From Lysinibacillus xylanilyticus (lineage in GTDB: Bacteria; Bacillota; Bacilli; Bacillales_A; Planococcaceae): DNA of 64,000 nucleotides. A program made the translations under genes and the position numbers. Below the pieces are notes generated by a model, which was given only the letters and a program-made list of their open reading frames with translations, was not told the DNA's origin and did not search any database. The stretch is taken from the NCBI RefSeq assembly GCF_001183605.1, contig NZ_LFXJ01000008.1, positions 248,001 through 312,000 of the forward strand. Direction: 5' to 3'. Shown one piece after another: positions 1 to 8,328 of the stretch. Within the stretch, counting starts at the first letter, position 1; each line of letters starts with the position of its first letter.

Positions 1-139
1 ATTTACACGTAAAGATATGCATAGTAAAAGTGGGGTAGATAGTCACTGTAGTGAATGTTCAGGTATTTGGTTTGAATGGCAAAATCGAGCTGTAGAGAGA
101 GAAATGGAAAAGTGGATTGAATATAATAAAGGCTCGTAA
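1..139 (+). CDS. C-terminal end of an unrecognised protein (cut by window edge)
   Basis: An open frame runs in from the left edge (first whole codon at base 2) and stops at TAA 137-139, giving 45 residues. It contains a C-x-x-C pair (HCSECSG) followed by an aromatic and acidic helix-like tail (IWFEWQNRAVEREMEKW). The CxxC could bind a metal or form a disulphide, but one pair is not diagnostic. I do not recognise the family. Downstream there is no obvious terminator before the next gene. The frame is inferred only from its openness to the window edge, so it could be fortuitous. Confidence 0.45.
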   Translation, partial: FTRKDMHSKSGVDSHCSECSGIWFEWQNRAVEREMEKWIEYNKGS

Positions 140-282
140 ATTAGCAGAGTCAATGATACCAGTTGAATTTAAAATCTAAATACGTACCCATCCAAATGTC
201 TCAGAAACGAGAGAAGCGAAAACCTATAAAAAGAGTTATAATATAATAGGAAGAAACTCAATATAGAGAGATGGATTTTAAT

Positions 283-570
283 ATGAACGAACAATTAGTA
301 GATTGGATTACACGTTTTCAAAAGGAGAAAGATATAGAAGCACTCGCAAACTTAAAAGACTATTGCTACTATATGATTGAACCTTTAATTGAGGAATTTA
401 CGGAGAAATACGGTGAAGATGCTGGGGAATTATTACGGTTAAAATGGGATAAGCGTTTTTATTTTATTTTTACAAAGTATCAATTGAATGTTGGACTGCC
501 TTTAGATTCTTTTGTTAAAAATACATACCGTTTTTATTTTATGCAGGTTTTGAAAAAGGCTGGCTATTGA
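283..570 (+). CDS. small hypothetical cytosolic protein, 95 aa
   Basis: I do not recognise this protein. It is predicted all-helical, highly charged and rich in aromatic residues, with no signal peptide, membrane segment or cysteine cluster (motifs such as ELLRLKWDKRFYF and SFVKNTYRFYF). The general look recalls helical sigma-70 region-2-like or regulatory small proteins, but that is only an impression. I place the start at ATG 283 because the purine-rich AGAGAGATGG lies about 10 bases upstream. The in-frame ATG at 271 would sit directly on that site. A strong bidirectional hairpin follows 15 bases after the stop, so it is probably a single-gene transcript, converging on the minus-strand mrp operon. 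Confidence 0.6.
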   Translation: MNEQLVDWITRFQKEKDIEALANLKDYCYYMIEPLIEEFTEKYGEDAGELLRLKWDKRFYFIFTKYQLNVGLPLDSFVKNTYRFYFMQVLKKAGY

Positions 571-584
571 ATAAATATATCATT

Positions 585-626
585 AAAAAATCCTTGTCTC
601 GTGTAAAAACGAGACAAGGATTTTTG
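585..626. terminator. bidirectional intrinsic terminator
   Basis: The inverted repeat TCCTTGTCTCGT / ACGAGACAAGGA is flanked by AAAAAA on the left and TTTTT on the right. It can therefore end transcription in either direction between the convergent small gene and the mrp operon. Confidence 0.85.
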
Positions 627-649
627 TGCTCTTTGAGAGATTAACTGCC

Positions 650-705
650 CGTAAAAGCCTCTAATCATCAGTAGGGGATGAAGAAAACCGCCTACTGATG
701 AAAGG
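650..705 (-). repeat. interspersed hairpin repeat, copy 1 (after mrp)
   Basis: The segment has GTAAAAGCC, then CATCAGTAGG ... CCTACTGATG as a 10-bp perfect stem around GGATGAAGAAAAC. Closely similar segments lie at 13581-13636 and 18415-18478. Each begins 2-7 bases after the stop codon of a minus-strand gene, so the family may act as a 3-prime end structure or terminator for those transcripts. Confidence 0.7.
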
Positions 706-711
706 TACATT

Positions 712-1758
712 TTATTGATATATCATATCTTCTGCAAGGTGGGTAAATACCTCACCGATAATGGAGTCTTCGTCATAAACGGAAGAACCTGTATTTTCCT
801 CAGGTTGGGCAAATGGAATTTGAGCGATGATACTTGACTGAAGCTCATCTGCTAATTTTTCTGCGCCACCTTGACCGAATAAATAGTTCTTTTCGCCATT
901 TGAATTTTCAAAGTAAGCCATGTTTTCAACAACACCAAGAATCGTGTGGTTCGTATGTTGAGCCATCAAACCTGCACGTGAAGCAACATGAGAAGCTGCA
1001 AGGTGTGGTGTTGTTACAATAATTTCCTGCGCTTGTGGGATCATTGCTGCCATATCAATGGCTACATCTCCTGTACCAGGTGGTAAGTCAATAAGGAGAT
1101 AATCTAATTCACCCCAATGTGTATTAACAAGGAAATTACGAATCCATTTGTTGAGCATTGGGCCACGCCACATGACAGGTTGGTTTTCGTTTGTGAAAAA
1201 ACCCATCGACATGATTTTTACACCATGACTTATTACCGGAATAGCAGTTTGGTCAATCATTGTTGGCTTTTGTTGAACCTTCATCATGGCAGGAATACTG
1301 AATCCGTATATGTCGGCGTCTAAAATACCTACACGTTTACCAAGACGGGCAAGAGCTACTGCTAAGTTAATCGTCACGGTAGATTTACCCACGCCACCTT
1401 TACCACTGGTAACTGCTATAAATTTGACACCAGAATCGGGTAGAAGCATTTTAGGCATTCCTTTATCCGTAACTTTTTCTGATTTTAAAGAGGCTGTTAA
1501 ACTACGGCGTTCTTCGTCCGTCATAGAACCAAATTTAATGAAGACTTTTGATGCACCGATCGCTTTCAACGCTTCTTCAATATCTTGTTGGATTTTGGCT
1601 TTCAAAGGACATCCTTGAATAGTCAAGATAATATCAAGTGAGATATCCGTACCGTTGACTTGAATATTTCGTACCATATTCAAGTCAACGATGCTTTTAT
1701 GAAGTTCTGGGTCATCGATTTTCTGTAAAGTTTTTAAAATGTGTTCGTTCGTTAGCAT
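712..1758 (-). CDS. mrp: Mrp/ApbC-family P-loop ATPase (Fe-S carrier or SalA-like)
   Basis: 348 residues. The N-terminal ~90 residues are a MIP18-type domain (DDPELHKSIVDLNM, GCPLKAK). The rest is a ParA-like ATPase with the deviant Walker A SGKGGVGKST and the switch motif DLPPGTGD. Family members carry Fe-S clusters to apo-proteins, and B. subtilis SalA is a related regulator. The CxxC found near the C-terminus of canonical ApbC is missing: the region reads ENMAYFENSNGEKNYLFG. I choose ATG 1758 because AGGAAGGTGG lies 8 bases upstream; the in-frame GTG four codons earlier is part of that site. It is the last gene of the fdhF operon, so a role in loading the Fe-S-rich dehydrogenase is plausible but inferred. 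Confidence 0.9.
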   Translation of the reverse strand: MLTNEHILKTLQKIDDPELHKSIVDLNMVRNIQVNGTDISLDIILTIQGCPLKAKIQQDIEEALKAIGASKVFIKFGSMTDEERRSLTASLKSEKVTDKGMPKMLLPDSGVKFIAVTSGKGGVGKSTVTINLAVALARLGKRVGILDADIYGFSIPAMMKVQQKPTMIDQTAIPVISHGVKIMSMGFFTNENQPVMWRGPMLNKWIRNFLVNTHWGELDYLLIDLPPGTGDVAIDMAAMIPQAQEIIVTTPHLAASHVASRAGLMAQHTNHTILGVVENMAYFENSNGEKNYLFGQGGAEKLADELQSSIIAQIPFAQPEENTGSSVYDEDSIIGEVFTHLAEDMIYQ

Positions 1759-1774
1759 ATCAGAATCCACCTTC

Positions 1775-2251
1775 CTATTTTAGGCCTTTGCCAAGCCCTT
1801 TTAAGAAGTGAGCGCCAAAATTTACAGCACGATTAACATCGGGATCGTTTAGCATTTTGAACAGCTTAAAAGCACTAACTTTTTCATCAGATTCAACAGC
1901 TTTGTTCGCTTCATCTAAGCCTGAATTTAAGCCTTCAATCAGCTTTGTTGTTGTTTCTGGGTTCAGTTCGGTTAATGCTCCCGCAACACCCATTAAGTTG
2001 TTGATGATATTCGTAACAGGCTTACGAGTTAATTGACCAAGAGCAATATGTGCAACATCCTCTTTTGCTTCAAGTAGTTTCGTAGCTGCTTCTAGCGCTC
2101 CAATATCATTTAATTCTGCCATGATCGTAAAGACCTGGTTAACCATTTCTTCATTCTCAGAAAGAAGCTGCTTTAAATTCTCTAGCTTTTCTTCTTTTAG
2201 TTGTTCTTCTGTTACTTGCGCTTTATGAATTGTCGTAATTGGTGCAGCCAT
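1775..2251 (-). CDS. yrhD: DUF1641 protein of the formate dehydrogenase operon
   Basis: 158 residues of helical, Ala/Leu/Glu-rich sequence matching the DUF1641 family, the small partner encoded beside YrhE-type formate dehydrogenases in Bacillus. The C-terminal glycine-rich end (FGAHFLKGLGKGLK) is typical of the family. No signal peptide, membrane segment or cofactor motif is visible, so it is probably a cytosolic accessory or structural subunit whose biochemical role is not established. It starts 4 bases after the fdhF stop and ends 16 bases before the mrp start, so translational coupling is likely. GGGAGTGAG precedes the ATG. Confidence 0.85.
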   Translation of the reverse strand: MAAPITTIHKAQVTEEQLKEEKLENLKQLLSENEEMVNQVFTIMAELNDIGALEAATKLLEAKEDVAHIALGQLTRKPVTNIINNLMGVAGALTELNPETTTKLIEGLNSGLDEANKAVESDEKVSAFKLFKMLNDPDVNRAVNFGAHFLKGLGKGLK

Positions 2252-2255
2252 GAAC

Positions 2256-5189
2256 TCACTCCCTTTCGTTAGTTGTTAAGTGAACGTAGCCAGGACGATT
2301 CCATTTACGTTGTACCTCAACACCATTTTGTGGATGACGTTTTTTATAACGCGGGTTTGTTCTAGGAAGTGGTGATTTTCCTTTTTGTTTCAATACTTCT
2401 ACGCGTACTTTTGTTTGTTTGTACGCCGGTGTCGATGTATTGATATCTCCAGCAGGGCCCGTTAAGAAATTAATCGCTGAATCTTTGCTAACAGAGTTCA
2501 TAGGTAAGAAAAGTTCATTTCCTTGTACGCGATCTGTTACTAAGGCGTTTAATTTTAATGCTCCTTGAGGAGACACTAAACGAAGAAGAGCTCCATCTTC
2601 AATGCCGCGTTCTTTTGCTAGTTCTGGTGATACTTCAACAAAAATTTCAGGTACTTTCGATTGAATACCTTTTGATTTGTTTGTCATATTACCTTCATGG
2701 AAGTGTTCAAGCATACGACCGTTGTTAATATGGCAATCATATTGCGCTTCGTATTCAACCGGTCTGATCCAATCATTTAAAGCAAAACGAGCTTTTTTGT
2801 CAGGGAAGTTAAAGCCATCCTCATATAGTAAAGGTGTGTCTTTACCATCATGGCTACCCCAACAGAAGCTACCCCAATTTTCTAATACATCATAGTTCGC
2901 TTGCGAGAAGAATGGAGCAAGACTAGCCATTTCAGCAAAGATTTCACTTGGGTGACTGTAATTCCAGTCAGCACCTAGGCGACGTGCTACTAATTGAAGG
3001 ATTTCCCAATCGGCTTTTGATTCACCAAGTGTTGGTAATACTTGATATAGTCGTTGCACACGACGCTCTGTATTCGTGAAAGTACCTTCTTTTTCAAGAG
3101 AAGGTGCTGCTGGTAAAATAACATCCGCATATTGTGCTGTACGTGAAAGGAAGCAATCTTGTACAACAAAGAAGTCTAATTGTGAAAGTACTTTATCTAC
3201 ATGGTTAGCATCGCAATCTACAAGTGCCATATCTTCCCCAACTAAATACATTGCTTTCATTTTACCTTCCATGATAGCATCTAACATTGCCATATTCGTA
3301 CGACCTGGTTCAGGTTTGATTTTCACACCATATGCTTCTTCAAATTTCTTACGTGCCTCGTCGTCTACTACTTTTTGATTACCTGGTAATAGATTTGGTA
3401 GTGTCCCCATATCACAAGCACCTTGAACATTGTTGTGACCACGAAGAGGGTAGGCACCTGCACCTGGACGACGATAGTTACCAGTAGCTAGAAGTAGGTT
3501 AGAAATTGCAGCTGATGTATATGAGCCACCTGTATTTTGTGTAACACCCATACCCCAAAGTACACATGTACCGTCAGCATCACGAATCATTTCAGCAACA
3601 TTTATCAACGTTTCTTTTGAAATGCCCGTTTCTTTTTCTGCATATTCTAGTGTGTATGTTTCAAGTACATCTTTAAAATCATCAAAGAAGTGCACGTTCT
3701 CTTTAATGAAGGCTTCATCATGCCAACCTTGATCGATCATGTATTTTGTAACAGCCATTAACCATACTTGGTCTGTACCTTGCTTTGGACGCATGAAGAT
3801 ATCAGAACGCTCAGCCATTTCATGTTTACGAACGTCGGCAACAATTAATTTTTGACCGTGTAATTTATGGGCACGTTTTACGCGAGTTGCTAAAACCGGA
3901 TGACCTTCTGCAGGGTTTGCCCCAACAATAATGACAAGGCCAGCTTTTGCGATATCTTTGATCGTTCCAGCGTCGCCACCTATACCAACTGTGCGTAGTA
4001 GGCCATCTGTAGCTGGAGATTGACAATAGCGTGAACAGTTATCGACATCGTTTGTTTCGAATAATTGACGCGCCATTTTTTGAATTAAGTAGTTTTCTTC
4101 GTTAGTAATTTTTGAAGAAGAAATAAAGCCGACAGAACCAGAGCCATATTCTTTTTGAATACCACCTAGTTTAGTAGCAATTAAGTCAAGAGCTTCATCC
4201 CATGAAGATTCAACAAATGCATCATTTTTACGAATTAATGGTTTTGTAATTCGTTCTTCAGAGTTGATGAAGTCCCAGCCGAATTTTCCTTTTACACAAG
4301 TAGAAATAGCATTTACAGGACCGTCAGAAGGTTGCACTTTTAAAATTTTGCGACCTTTTGTCCAAACTTCAAACGAACAACCTACACCACAGAAAGTACA
4401 AACTGTTTTTGTTTTTTTAGTACGTTTACTACGCATAGCAGCTTCGACTTCGGAAACAGCAAAGATACCGCTATACCCAGGTTCGACTTCCTTAATTAAG
4501 TTAATCATCGGATCTAATGTTTCTTGTTTAAGCCCAGTCATAAAACCAGCTTCACCAAGCATTGATTTTTCCATTAAGGCATTACATGGACAAACAGTTA
4601 CACATTGTCCACAGCCTACACATGAAGAATCGTTAATGGCAACGCCTTCATCCCAAATTACTTTTGGTCTTTCAGCTTCCCAGTCAAGAGATAATGTTTC
4701 ATTAACTTGAAGGTTTTGACAAACCTCTACACATTGTCCACATGCGATACATTGGTTTGGATCATATCGATAAAACGGGTGAGACATGTCTACTTCGTGT
4801 GGTTCAACTTTTGGTTGATAAGGATATTTTTGATGTTCAATTTCCATTAATTCTGCTGTGTTGTGTAATGTACAATTTCCGTTGTTATTATCACAAACTG
4901 TACAGTACAGCAAATGATTTTCTAGTAAACGATCCATCGCTTCTGTTTGTGCAGCTTTCGCTTTATCAGAAGTAAGTTGGATATCCATGCCGTTTACTGC
5001 TTTTGTTGAACAAGAGCGAACTAATTGTCCATTCACTTCGACGATACATGTATCACAAGTTTCGATAGGATCAACAGATGGTACATGACAAATTTGTGGA
5101 TGGGCGATGCCATTTTGATTAATGGTATCAAGTATTGTAGCTCCCTCTGCTACATCATACGGTTGGCCATTAATTTTAATTGTAGTCAA
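2256..5189 (-). CDS. fdhF: formate dehydrogenase catalytic subunit (Mo-bis-MGD, multi Fe-S)
   Basis: 977 residues, cytosolic. It oxidises formate to CO2. Domains in order: 2Fe-2S ferredoxin (C34, C45, C48, C60); a Cys set at C96/C99/C106 as in complex-I NuoG; two 4Fe-4S motifs (C147-C157 and C190-C200); a 4Fe-4S site at C264/C267/C271/C298; then the molybdopterin oxidoreductase domains. The metal-ligand position of the selenocysteine enzymes is Cys here (C389 in SRYCQSPA). The C-terminal ~40 residues are basic. The start is TTG at 5189, with AAAGGAGGAAAATACC directly upstream. It is the first gene of the operon with DUF1641 and mrp. The electron acceptor subunit is not encoded nearby. Regulation probably involves the repeats at 5282-5317. 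Confidence 0.95.
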   Translation of the reverse strand: MTTIKINGQPYDVAEGATILDTINQNGIAHPQICHVPSVDPIETCDTCIVEVNGQLVRSCSTKAVNGMDIQLTSDKAKAAQTEAMDRLLENHLLYCTVCDNNNGNCTLHNTAELMEIEHQKYPYQPKVEPHEVDMSHPFYRYDPNQCIACGQCVEVCQNLQVNETLSLDWEAERPKVIWDEGVAINDSSCVGCGQCVTVCPCNALMEKSMLGEAGFMTGLKQETLDPMINLIKEVEPGYSGIFAVSEVEAAMRSKRTKKTKTVCTFCGVGCSFEVWTKGRKILKVQPSDGPVNAISTCVKGKFGWDFINSEERITKPLIRKNDAFVESSWDEALDLIATKLGGIQKEYGSGSVGFISSSKITNEENYLIQKMARQLFETNDVDNCSRYCQSPATDGLLRTVGIGGDAGTIKDIAKAGLVIIVGANPAEGHPVLATRVKRAHKLHGQKLIVADVRKHEMAERSDIFMRPKQGTDQVWLMAVTKYMIDQGWHDEAFIKENVHFFDDFKDVLETYTLEYAEKETGISKETLINVAEMIRDADGTCVLWGMGVTQNTGGSYTSAAISNLLLATGNYRRPGAGAYPLRGHNNVQGACDMGTLPNLLPGNQKVVDDEARKKFEEAYGVKIKPEPGRTNMAMLDAIMEGKMKAMYLVGEDMALVDCDANHVDKVLSQLDFFVVQDCFLSRTAQYADVILPAAPSLEKEGTFTNTERRVQRLYQVLPTLGESKADWEILQLVARRLGADWNYSHPSEIFAEMASLAPFFSQANYDVLENWGSFCWGSHDGKDTPLLYEDGFNFPDKKARFALNDWIRPVEYEAQYDCHINNGRMLEHFHEGNMTNKSKGIQSKVPEIFVEVSPELAKERGIEDGALLRLVSPQGALKLNALVTDRVQGNELFLPMNSVSKDSAINFLTGPAGDINTSTPAYKQTKVRVEVLKQKGKSPLPRTNPRYKKRHPQNGVEVQRKWNRPGYVHLTTNERE

Positions 5190-5281
5190 GGTATTTTCCT
5201 CCTTTTGCTCTTTGAGACTTATATGACAACAAGTTAATACTTAGGATAAATCGGGAATAGAATTACGAGTTTTTTTATTTT

Positions 5282-5317
5282 AATTGTCTTGTTATTATAA
5301 AAAAATTGTCTTGTTAT
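5282..5317. promoter_or_regulatory. paired 14-bp direct repeats upstream of fdhF (candidate regulator site)
   Basis: AATTGTCTTGTTAT occurs at 5282-5295 and again at 5304-5317, exactly 22 bp apart, or two helical turns. The second copy continues as GTCTTGTTATAA, a 12-mer also present in the modA control region (complement of 15113-15124). The pair lies about 95-130 bp upstream of the fdhF TTG start, a position suited to an activator. Confidence 0.5.
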
Positions 5318-5410
5318 AATGTCATTTCCCAATTTGTCCAACTTCTACACCAACTTAGATGAAGAAAAATTTATTACGAGTTGTCGATGTTGATATTGCT
5401 CAAAAATAAA

Positions 5411-5467
5411 AAAATCCACCATGAAAAGGCACGTTAAAACATGCTATTTATTCATGGTGGATAAAAT
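5411..5467 (-). terminator. terminator-like hairpin in the fdhF upstream region
   Basis: Stem ATCCACCATGAA (5414-5425) pairs perfectly with TTCATGGTGGAT (5451-5462), with a further small stem inside. Read on the minus strand it is followed by TTTTTTTATTTTT, the form of an intrinsic terminator. No gene lies upstream on that strand for hundreds of bases, so it would end either a short untranslated RNA or an attenuated fdhF leader. Apart from this hairpin, the repeats and the Fur-like box, I see nothing in 5190-5807. Confidence 0.55.
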
Positions 5468-5679
5468 TCTTAACAGGACTTGCTAAAAATTCAATCAACT
5501 TTTATTTTTTATTCAATATAACTATAGAATTTAAATATTAAAACCACCATGCCTATAGTTCAAACTTATTTGTATGAAACCATGACATAGGAATCAAAAT
5601 ACTTTTATTCCATATGTAATACCAATTATTATAGCCTTTTCAGCTAAAATGGACAATAATAATAATAAAAATTATTGAT

Positions 5680-5694
5680 TGAGAATAATTATCA
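5680..5694 (+). promoter_or_regulatory. Fur-box-like operator upstream of the DUF2294-fdhD-moaA genes
   Basis: TGAGAATAATTATCA matches the Bacillus Fur core TGATAATNATTATCA with one mismatch. It lies about 115 bp upstream of the DUF2294 start, just before an AT-rich stretch containing TATATT-like sequence suitable for a -10. Iron repression of this transcript is an inference. Confidence 0.5.
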
Positions 5695-5807
5695 TCGGAT
5701 ATTTTCTCTTTAATTTTTATTTAAGTTGCTATATTATTAACAAACTGTAAGGGTGACCCCCATGAACATAGGATAAAAAGATTAATTACGTTGGGAGAAT
5801 CGTTAAA

Positions 5808-6155
5808 ATGTCAAAAAAAGTGCATGAGTTCAACGACATTATTCGAAAACTACGCAAAGATATATTTGGAAAAGGACCAGAGCGTATTCATACTGTTTTC
5901 GTAGAGAACATGGCTGTCTCAACTTTATATGGTAATATCACACCGACAGAAAAATTTATTGCGAGTACGCCTGAAGGGTTAAAAATGGTTCATGCTGCAC
6001 GTACAAGAATGATTCAAGATTTGTATACTAAATCACCACCGGAAGGCATGGAAGAACTGATGGGCACTAAGTTACTCCATTTATTTTCAGATATCAAAAT
6101 TGAAGAAGATTTTGCTATTTCTGTCTTTGTTTTTGAAGATAATATTAGTGAATAA
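5808..6155 (+). CDS. DUF2294 (MpsC-like) protein
   Basis: 115 residues without a signal peptide or membrane segment. The sequence (VFVENMAVSTLYGNITPTEKFIASTPEG...VHAARTRMIQDLY) fits the DUF2294 family, renamed MpsC after a proposed cation/inorganic-carbon system. Family members often have two such domains; this one has a single domain. It sits 12 bases upstream of fdhD, so the two are probably cotranscribed. GTTGGGAGAATCG precedes the ATG. Its link to formate dehydrogenase maturation is unknown; the CO2 produced by that enzyme makes an inorganic-carbon link tempting but unproven. A Fur-like box precedes the operon. Confidence 0.8.
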   Translation: MSKKVHEFNDIIRKLRKDIFGKGPERIHTVFVENMAVSTLYGNITPTEKFIASTPEGLKMVHAARTRMIQDLYTKSPPEGMEELMGTKLLHLFSDIKIEEDFAISVFVFEDNISE

Positions 6156-6167
6156 AGGGGATGCCAT

Positions 6168-6983
6168 ATGGAACGCGCAGTAGTAAGAGAGATAATACGT
6201 GTTGAAGGTAATCAAATCAAGGAAATAGAAGATACTGTTGTCACAGAATACGCTGTCACAGTGAAGATTAATGAGGAAGAATTTGTGACAATGGTTTGCA
6301 CACCAGAGTATGTAGAAGATATGGTTATTGGATATTTGGCTTCTGAACGAATTATACGCAATTACGAAGATATTGAAAAAATTTGGCACCAAGAAAAAGA
6401 AGGTTTTGTGCATGTTAAAACAAAGCGTGTGAATCCTTACTTTCAACAGATTCAAAATAAACGTTACATTACTTCTTGTTGTGGCATGAGCCGCCAAGGT
6501 TTTGTTTTTGCTAATGATGCACTAGTAGCTAAAAAAATGGAAGGCATTCATGTGCGTATTACAACAGATGATTGTTTTCGTTTAATGCGCGATATGCAAG
6601 ATTTGGCTGAAACATTCAAACAGACCGGTGGTGTTCATAACGCAGCGCTATGTGATGCGAATGGTGTTTTATTAAGTAGAATGGATATTGGGCGCCATAA
6701 TGCGTTAGATAAAATTTATGGCTATTGCCTAAAAAACAAAATTAGCATTCAGGACAAAATTATCGTATTTAGCGGAAGGATTTCATCTGAAATTTTACTT
6801 AAAGTATCGAAAATTGGCTGTGAAATTGTTCTGTCTAAATCAGCGCCAACAGAATTAGCATTGCAATTGGCAGAGCAACTCGGTATTACGACGGTAGGTT
6901 TTATTCGCCAAAATACACTTAATATTTATACACACAAAGAACGTATTCACTTGCCTACCAATAAAATGAAAGGAAGAGATTAA
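6168..6983 (+). CDS. fdhD: formate dehydrogenase sulphurtransferase FdhD
   Basis: 271 residues, cytosolic. FdhD passes sulphur from a cysteine desulphurase to the bis-MGD molybdenum centre of formate dehydrogenase, which is needed for activity. The conserved cysteine loop is present as [10 protein letters not shown], along with the family motifs [22 protein letters not shown] and [11 protein letters not shown]. Length is normal. AAAGGGGATGCC lies just upstream of the ATG. It follows the DUF2294 gene by 12 bases, and its stop is one base before the proposed ATT start of moaA, so the three genes look like one operon facing away from fdhF. Confidence 0.95.
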   Translation: MERAVVREIIRVEGNQIKEIEDTVVTEYAVTVKINEEEFVTMVCTPEYVEDMVIGYLASERIIRNYEDIEKIWHQEKEGFVHVKTKRVNPYFQQIQNKRYITSCCGMSRQGFVFANDALVAKKMEGIHVRITTDDCFRLMRDMQDLAETFKQTGGVHNAALCDANGVLLSRMDIGRHNALDKIYGYCLKNKISIQDKIIVFSGRISSEILLKVSKIGCEIVLSKSAPTELALQLAEQLGITTVGFIRQNTLNIYTHKERIHLPTNKMKGRD

Positions 6984-6984
6984 A

Positions 6985-8001
6985 ATTACTAATCTACAAG
7001 ACCAACTACACAGACCATTAAGAGATTTAAGGATATCAGTAACAGACCGTTGTAATTTTCGTTGTCAATATTGCATGCCTGCAGAAGTATTTGGTCCAGA
7101 TTATGCTTTTTTACCGTCCGATAAAATATTGAGCTTTGAAGAAATCGAACGATTAGTAAAGATTTTCGTTTCATTAGGGGTGAAAAAAGTACGCATTACT
7201 GGTGGTGAGCCTTTATTACGTCGTGATCTACCGACATTAATTGAACGTATACATCGCATAGATGGGGTAGAAGATATTGCTTTAACGACTAATGGCACTT
7301 TGTTGAAAAAATATGCCAATGAATTGGCGAGAGCAGGTTTATCACGAGTAGCTGTTAGTCTAGATTCTCTAAATGAGGAACGATTTTTCGAGATGAATGG
7401 CCATCGAGGAAAAGTGAAAACGGTATTAGAAGGTATAGAAAAAGCGGCAGAAGCGGGTTTACAAGTGAAAATCAATATGGTCGTCCAAAAAGGGAAAAAT
7501 GAGCAAGATATCGTTTCGATGGCAGAATATTTTAAAGAGAAACAGCATATTCTTCGCTTTATTGAATATATGGATGTCGGTAATTCGAATGGTTGGCAGC
7601 TGGATGAAGTTGTGCCGAAGAAAGAAATTATTGACCAGGTCCACCAATTTTCCCCTTTGCATCCTGTTGATCCTAATTATAAAGGGGAAGTGGCTACACG
7701 TTATCAATATGAGGATGCTCGAGGCGAAATTGGCGTGATATCATCTGTAACAGATTCTTTCTGCTCCACTTGTTCGCGTGCCCGTATTTCGGCAGAAGGA
7801 ACATTATATACGTGTTTATTTGCAACAGAGGGAACGAATCTACGAGATTTGTTAAGGTCTGGGGAAGATGATGAAACTATCACCCAACACATTTCGAATG
7901 TTTGGGAAAATAGAACAGATCGCTATTCCGATGAACGAAATGAACAAACGATGGAAAAAAGGAAAAACTCAAAAATCGAAATGTCACATATCGGTGGGTA
8001 G
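6985..8001 (+). CDS. moaA: GTP 3',8-cyclase MoaA, apparent ATT start
   Basis: Radical-SAM enzyme for the first step of molybdopterin synthesis, GTP to 3',8-cyclo-GTP. The N-terminal CxxxCxxC is present as CNFRCQYC, the C-terminal cluster as CSTC then 13 residues then C, and the protein ends in the family Gly-Gly. The full-length frame starts [12 protein letters not shown] only if translation begins upstream of base 7075. From the in-frame stop at 6967 to 7075 there is no ATG, GTG or TTG, and the first ATG (7075) falls inside the first cluster motif and would remove its cysteines. The best site is ATT 6985, with AAGGAAGAG 7-8 bases before it, giving 338 residues, the usual length. Possible readings are a genuine rare ATT start, weak expression, or an ATG-to-ATT mutation. 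Confidence 0.85.
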   Translation: MTNLQDQLHRPLRDLRISVTDRCNFRCQYCMPAEVFGPDYAFLPSDKILSFEEIERLVKIFVSLGVKKVRITGGEPLLRRDLPTLIERIHRIDGVEDIALTTNGTLLKKYANELARAGLSRVAVSLDSLNEERFFEMNGHRGKVKTVLEGIEKAAEAGLQVKINMVVQKGKNEQDIVSMAEYFKEKQHILRFIEYMDVGNSNGWQLDEVVPKKEIIDQVHQFSPLHPVDPNYKGEVATRYQYEDARGEIGVISSVTDSFCSTCSRARISAEGTLYTCLFATEGTNLRDLLRSGEDDETITQHISNVWENRTDRYSDERNEQTMEKRKNSKIEMSHIGG

Positions 8002-8064
8002 ACGAAATTAGAGTGTATCAGTTGGTGCTTGCTTGTTAGTATTAGTGACTATGTTAGGAACAGA

Positions 8065-8095
8065 AAAAAAACGGCAAAATAATGCCGTTTTTATC
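8065..8095 (+). terminator. intrinsic terminator after moaA
   Basis: AAAAACGGCA, loop AAATAA, TGCCGTTTTT gives a GC-stemmed hairpin with a T run. It ends the DUF2294-fdhD-moaA transcript. Confidence 0.85.
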
Positions 8096-8327
8096 TTCAT
8101 TCAGCAGAAAGCTACTGCCCTAGAAGGTGGTGATATGGGTGATATGGATGCGTATGAGATTTCTTTTTCAGTGGGTGTCTAAGTACCTGTACCTGTCGCT
8201 ACGCTTTCGGTACAAAAGACACCTGCTGAATGAAGATAAAGCCTCTGGCGGATGTCACGGATTTTGAATTGTGCTAGCACAATTCAAAATCCGGACGAAA
8301 TTACGCCACGGCGAAATTGATTTGATG
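8094..8327. repeat. interspersed element with CTTCATTCAGCAG inverted ends
   Basis: TCTTCATTCAGCAG (from 8094) and CTGCTGAATGAAGA (to 8237) are perfect inverted ends around about 115 bp holding CGCTACGCTTTCGG. A second module follows, with ATTTTGAATTGTG ... CACAATTCAAAAT as a long stem and then ACGCCACGGCGAAATTGAT. Related modules occur at 16663, 47555, 53110, 54935 and 63575. It has no coding capacity and fills the moaA-moaC gap. Confidence 0.6.
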
Positions 8328-8328
8328 T

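Noticed and set aside
5740-5775. GGGTGACCC hairpin as a riboswitch before the DUF2294 gene
   Set aside because: The stem is only a few bases long and does not resemble any riboswitch I know, including the Moco motif.
7075-8001. moaA starting at ATG 7075
   Set aside because: This start lies within the CxxxCxxC motif and would remove cysteines essential for the 4Fe-4S cluster.
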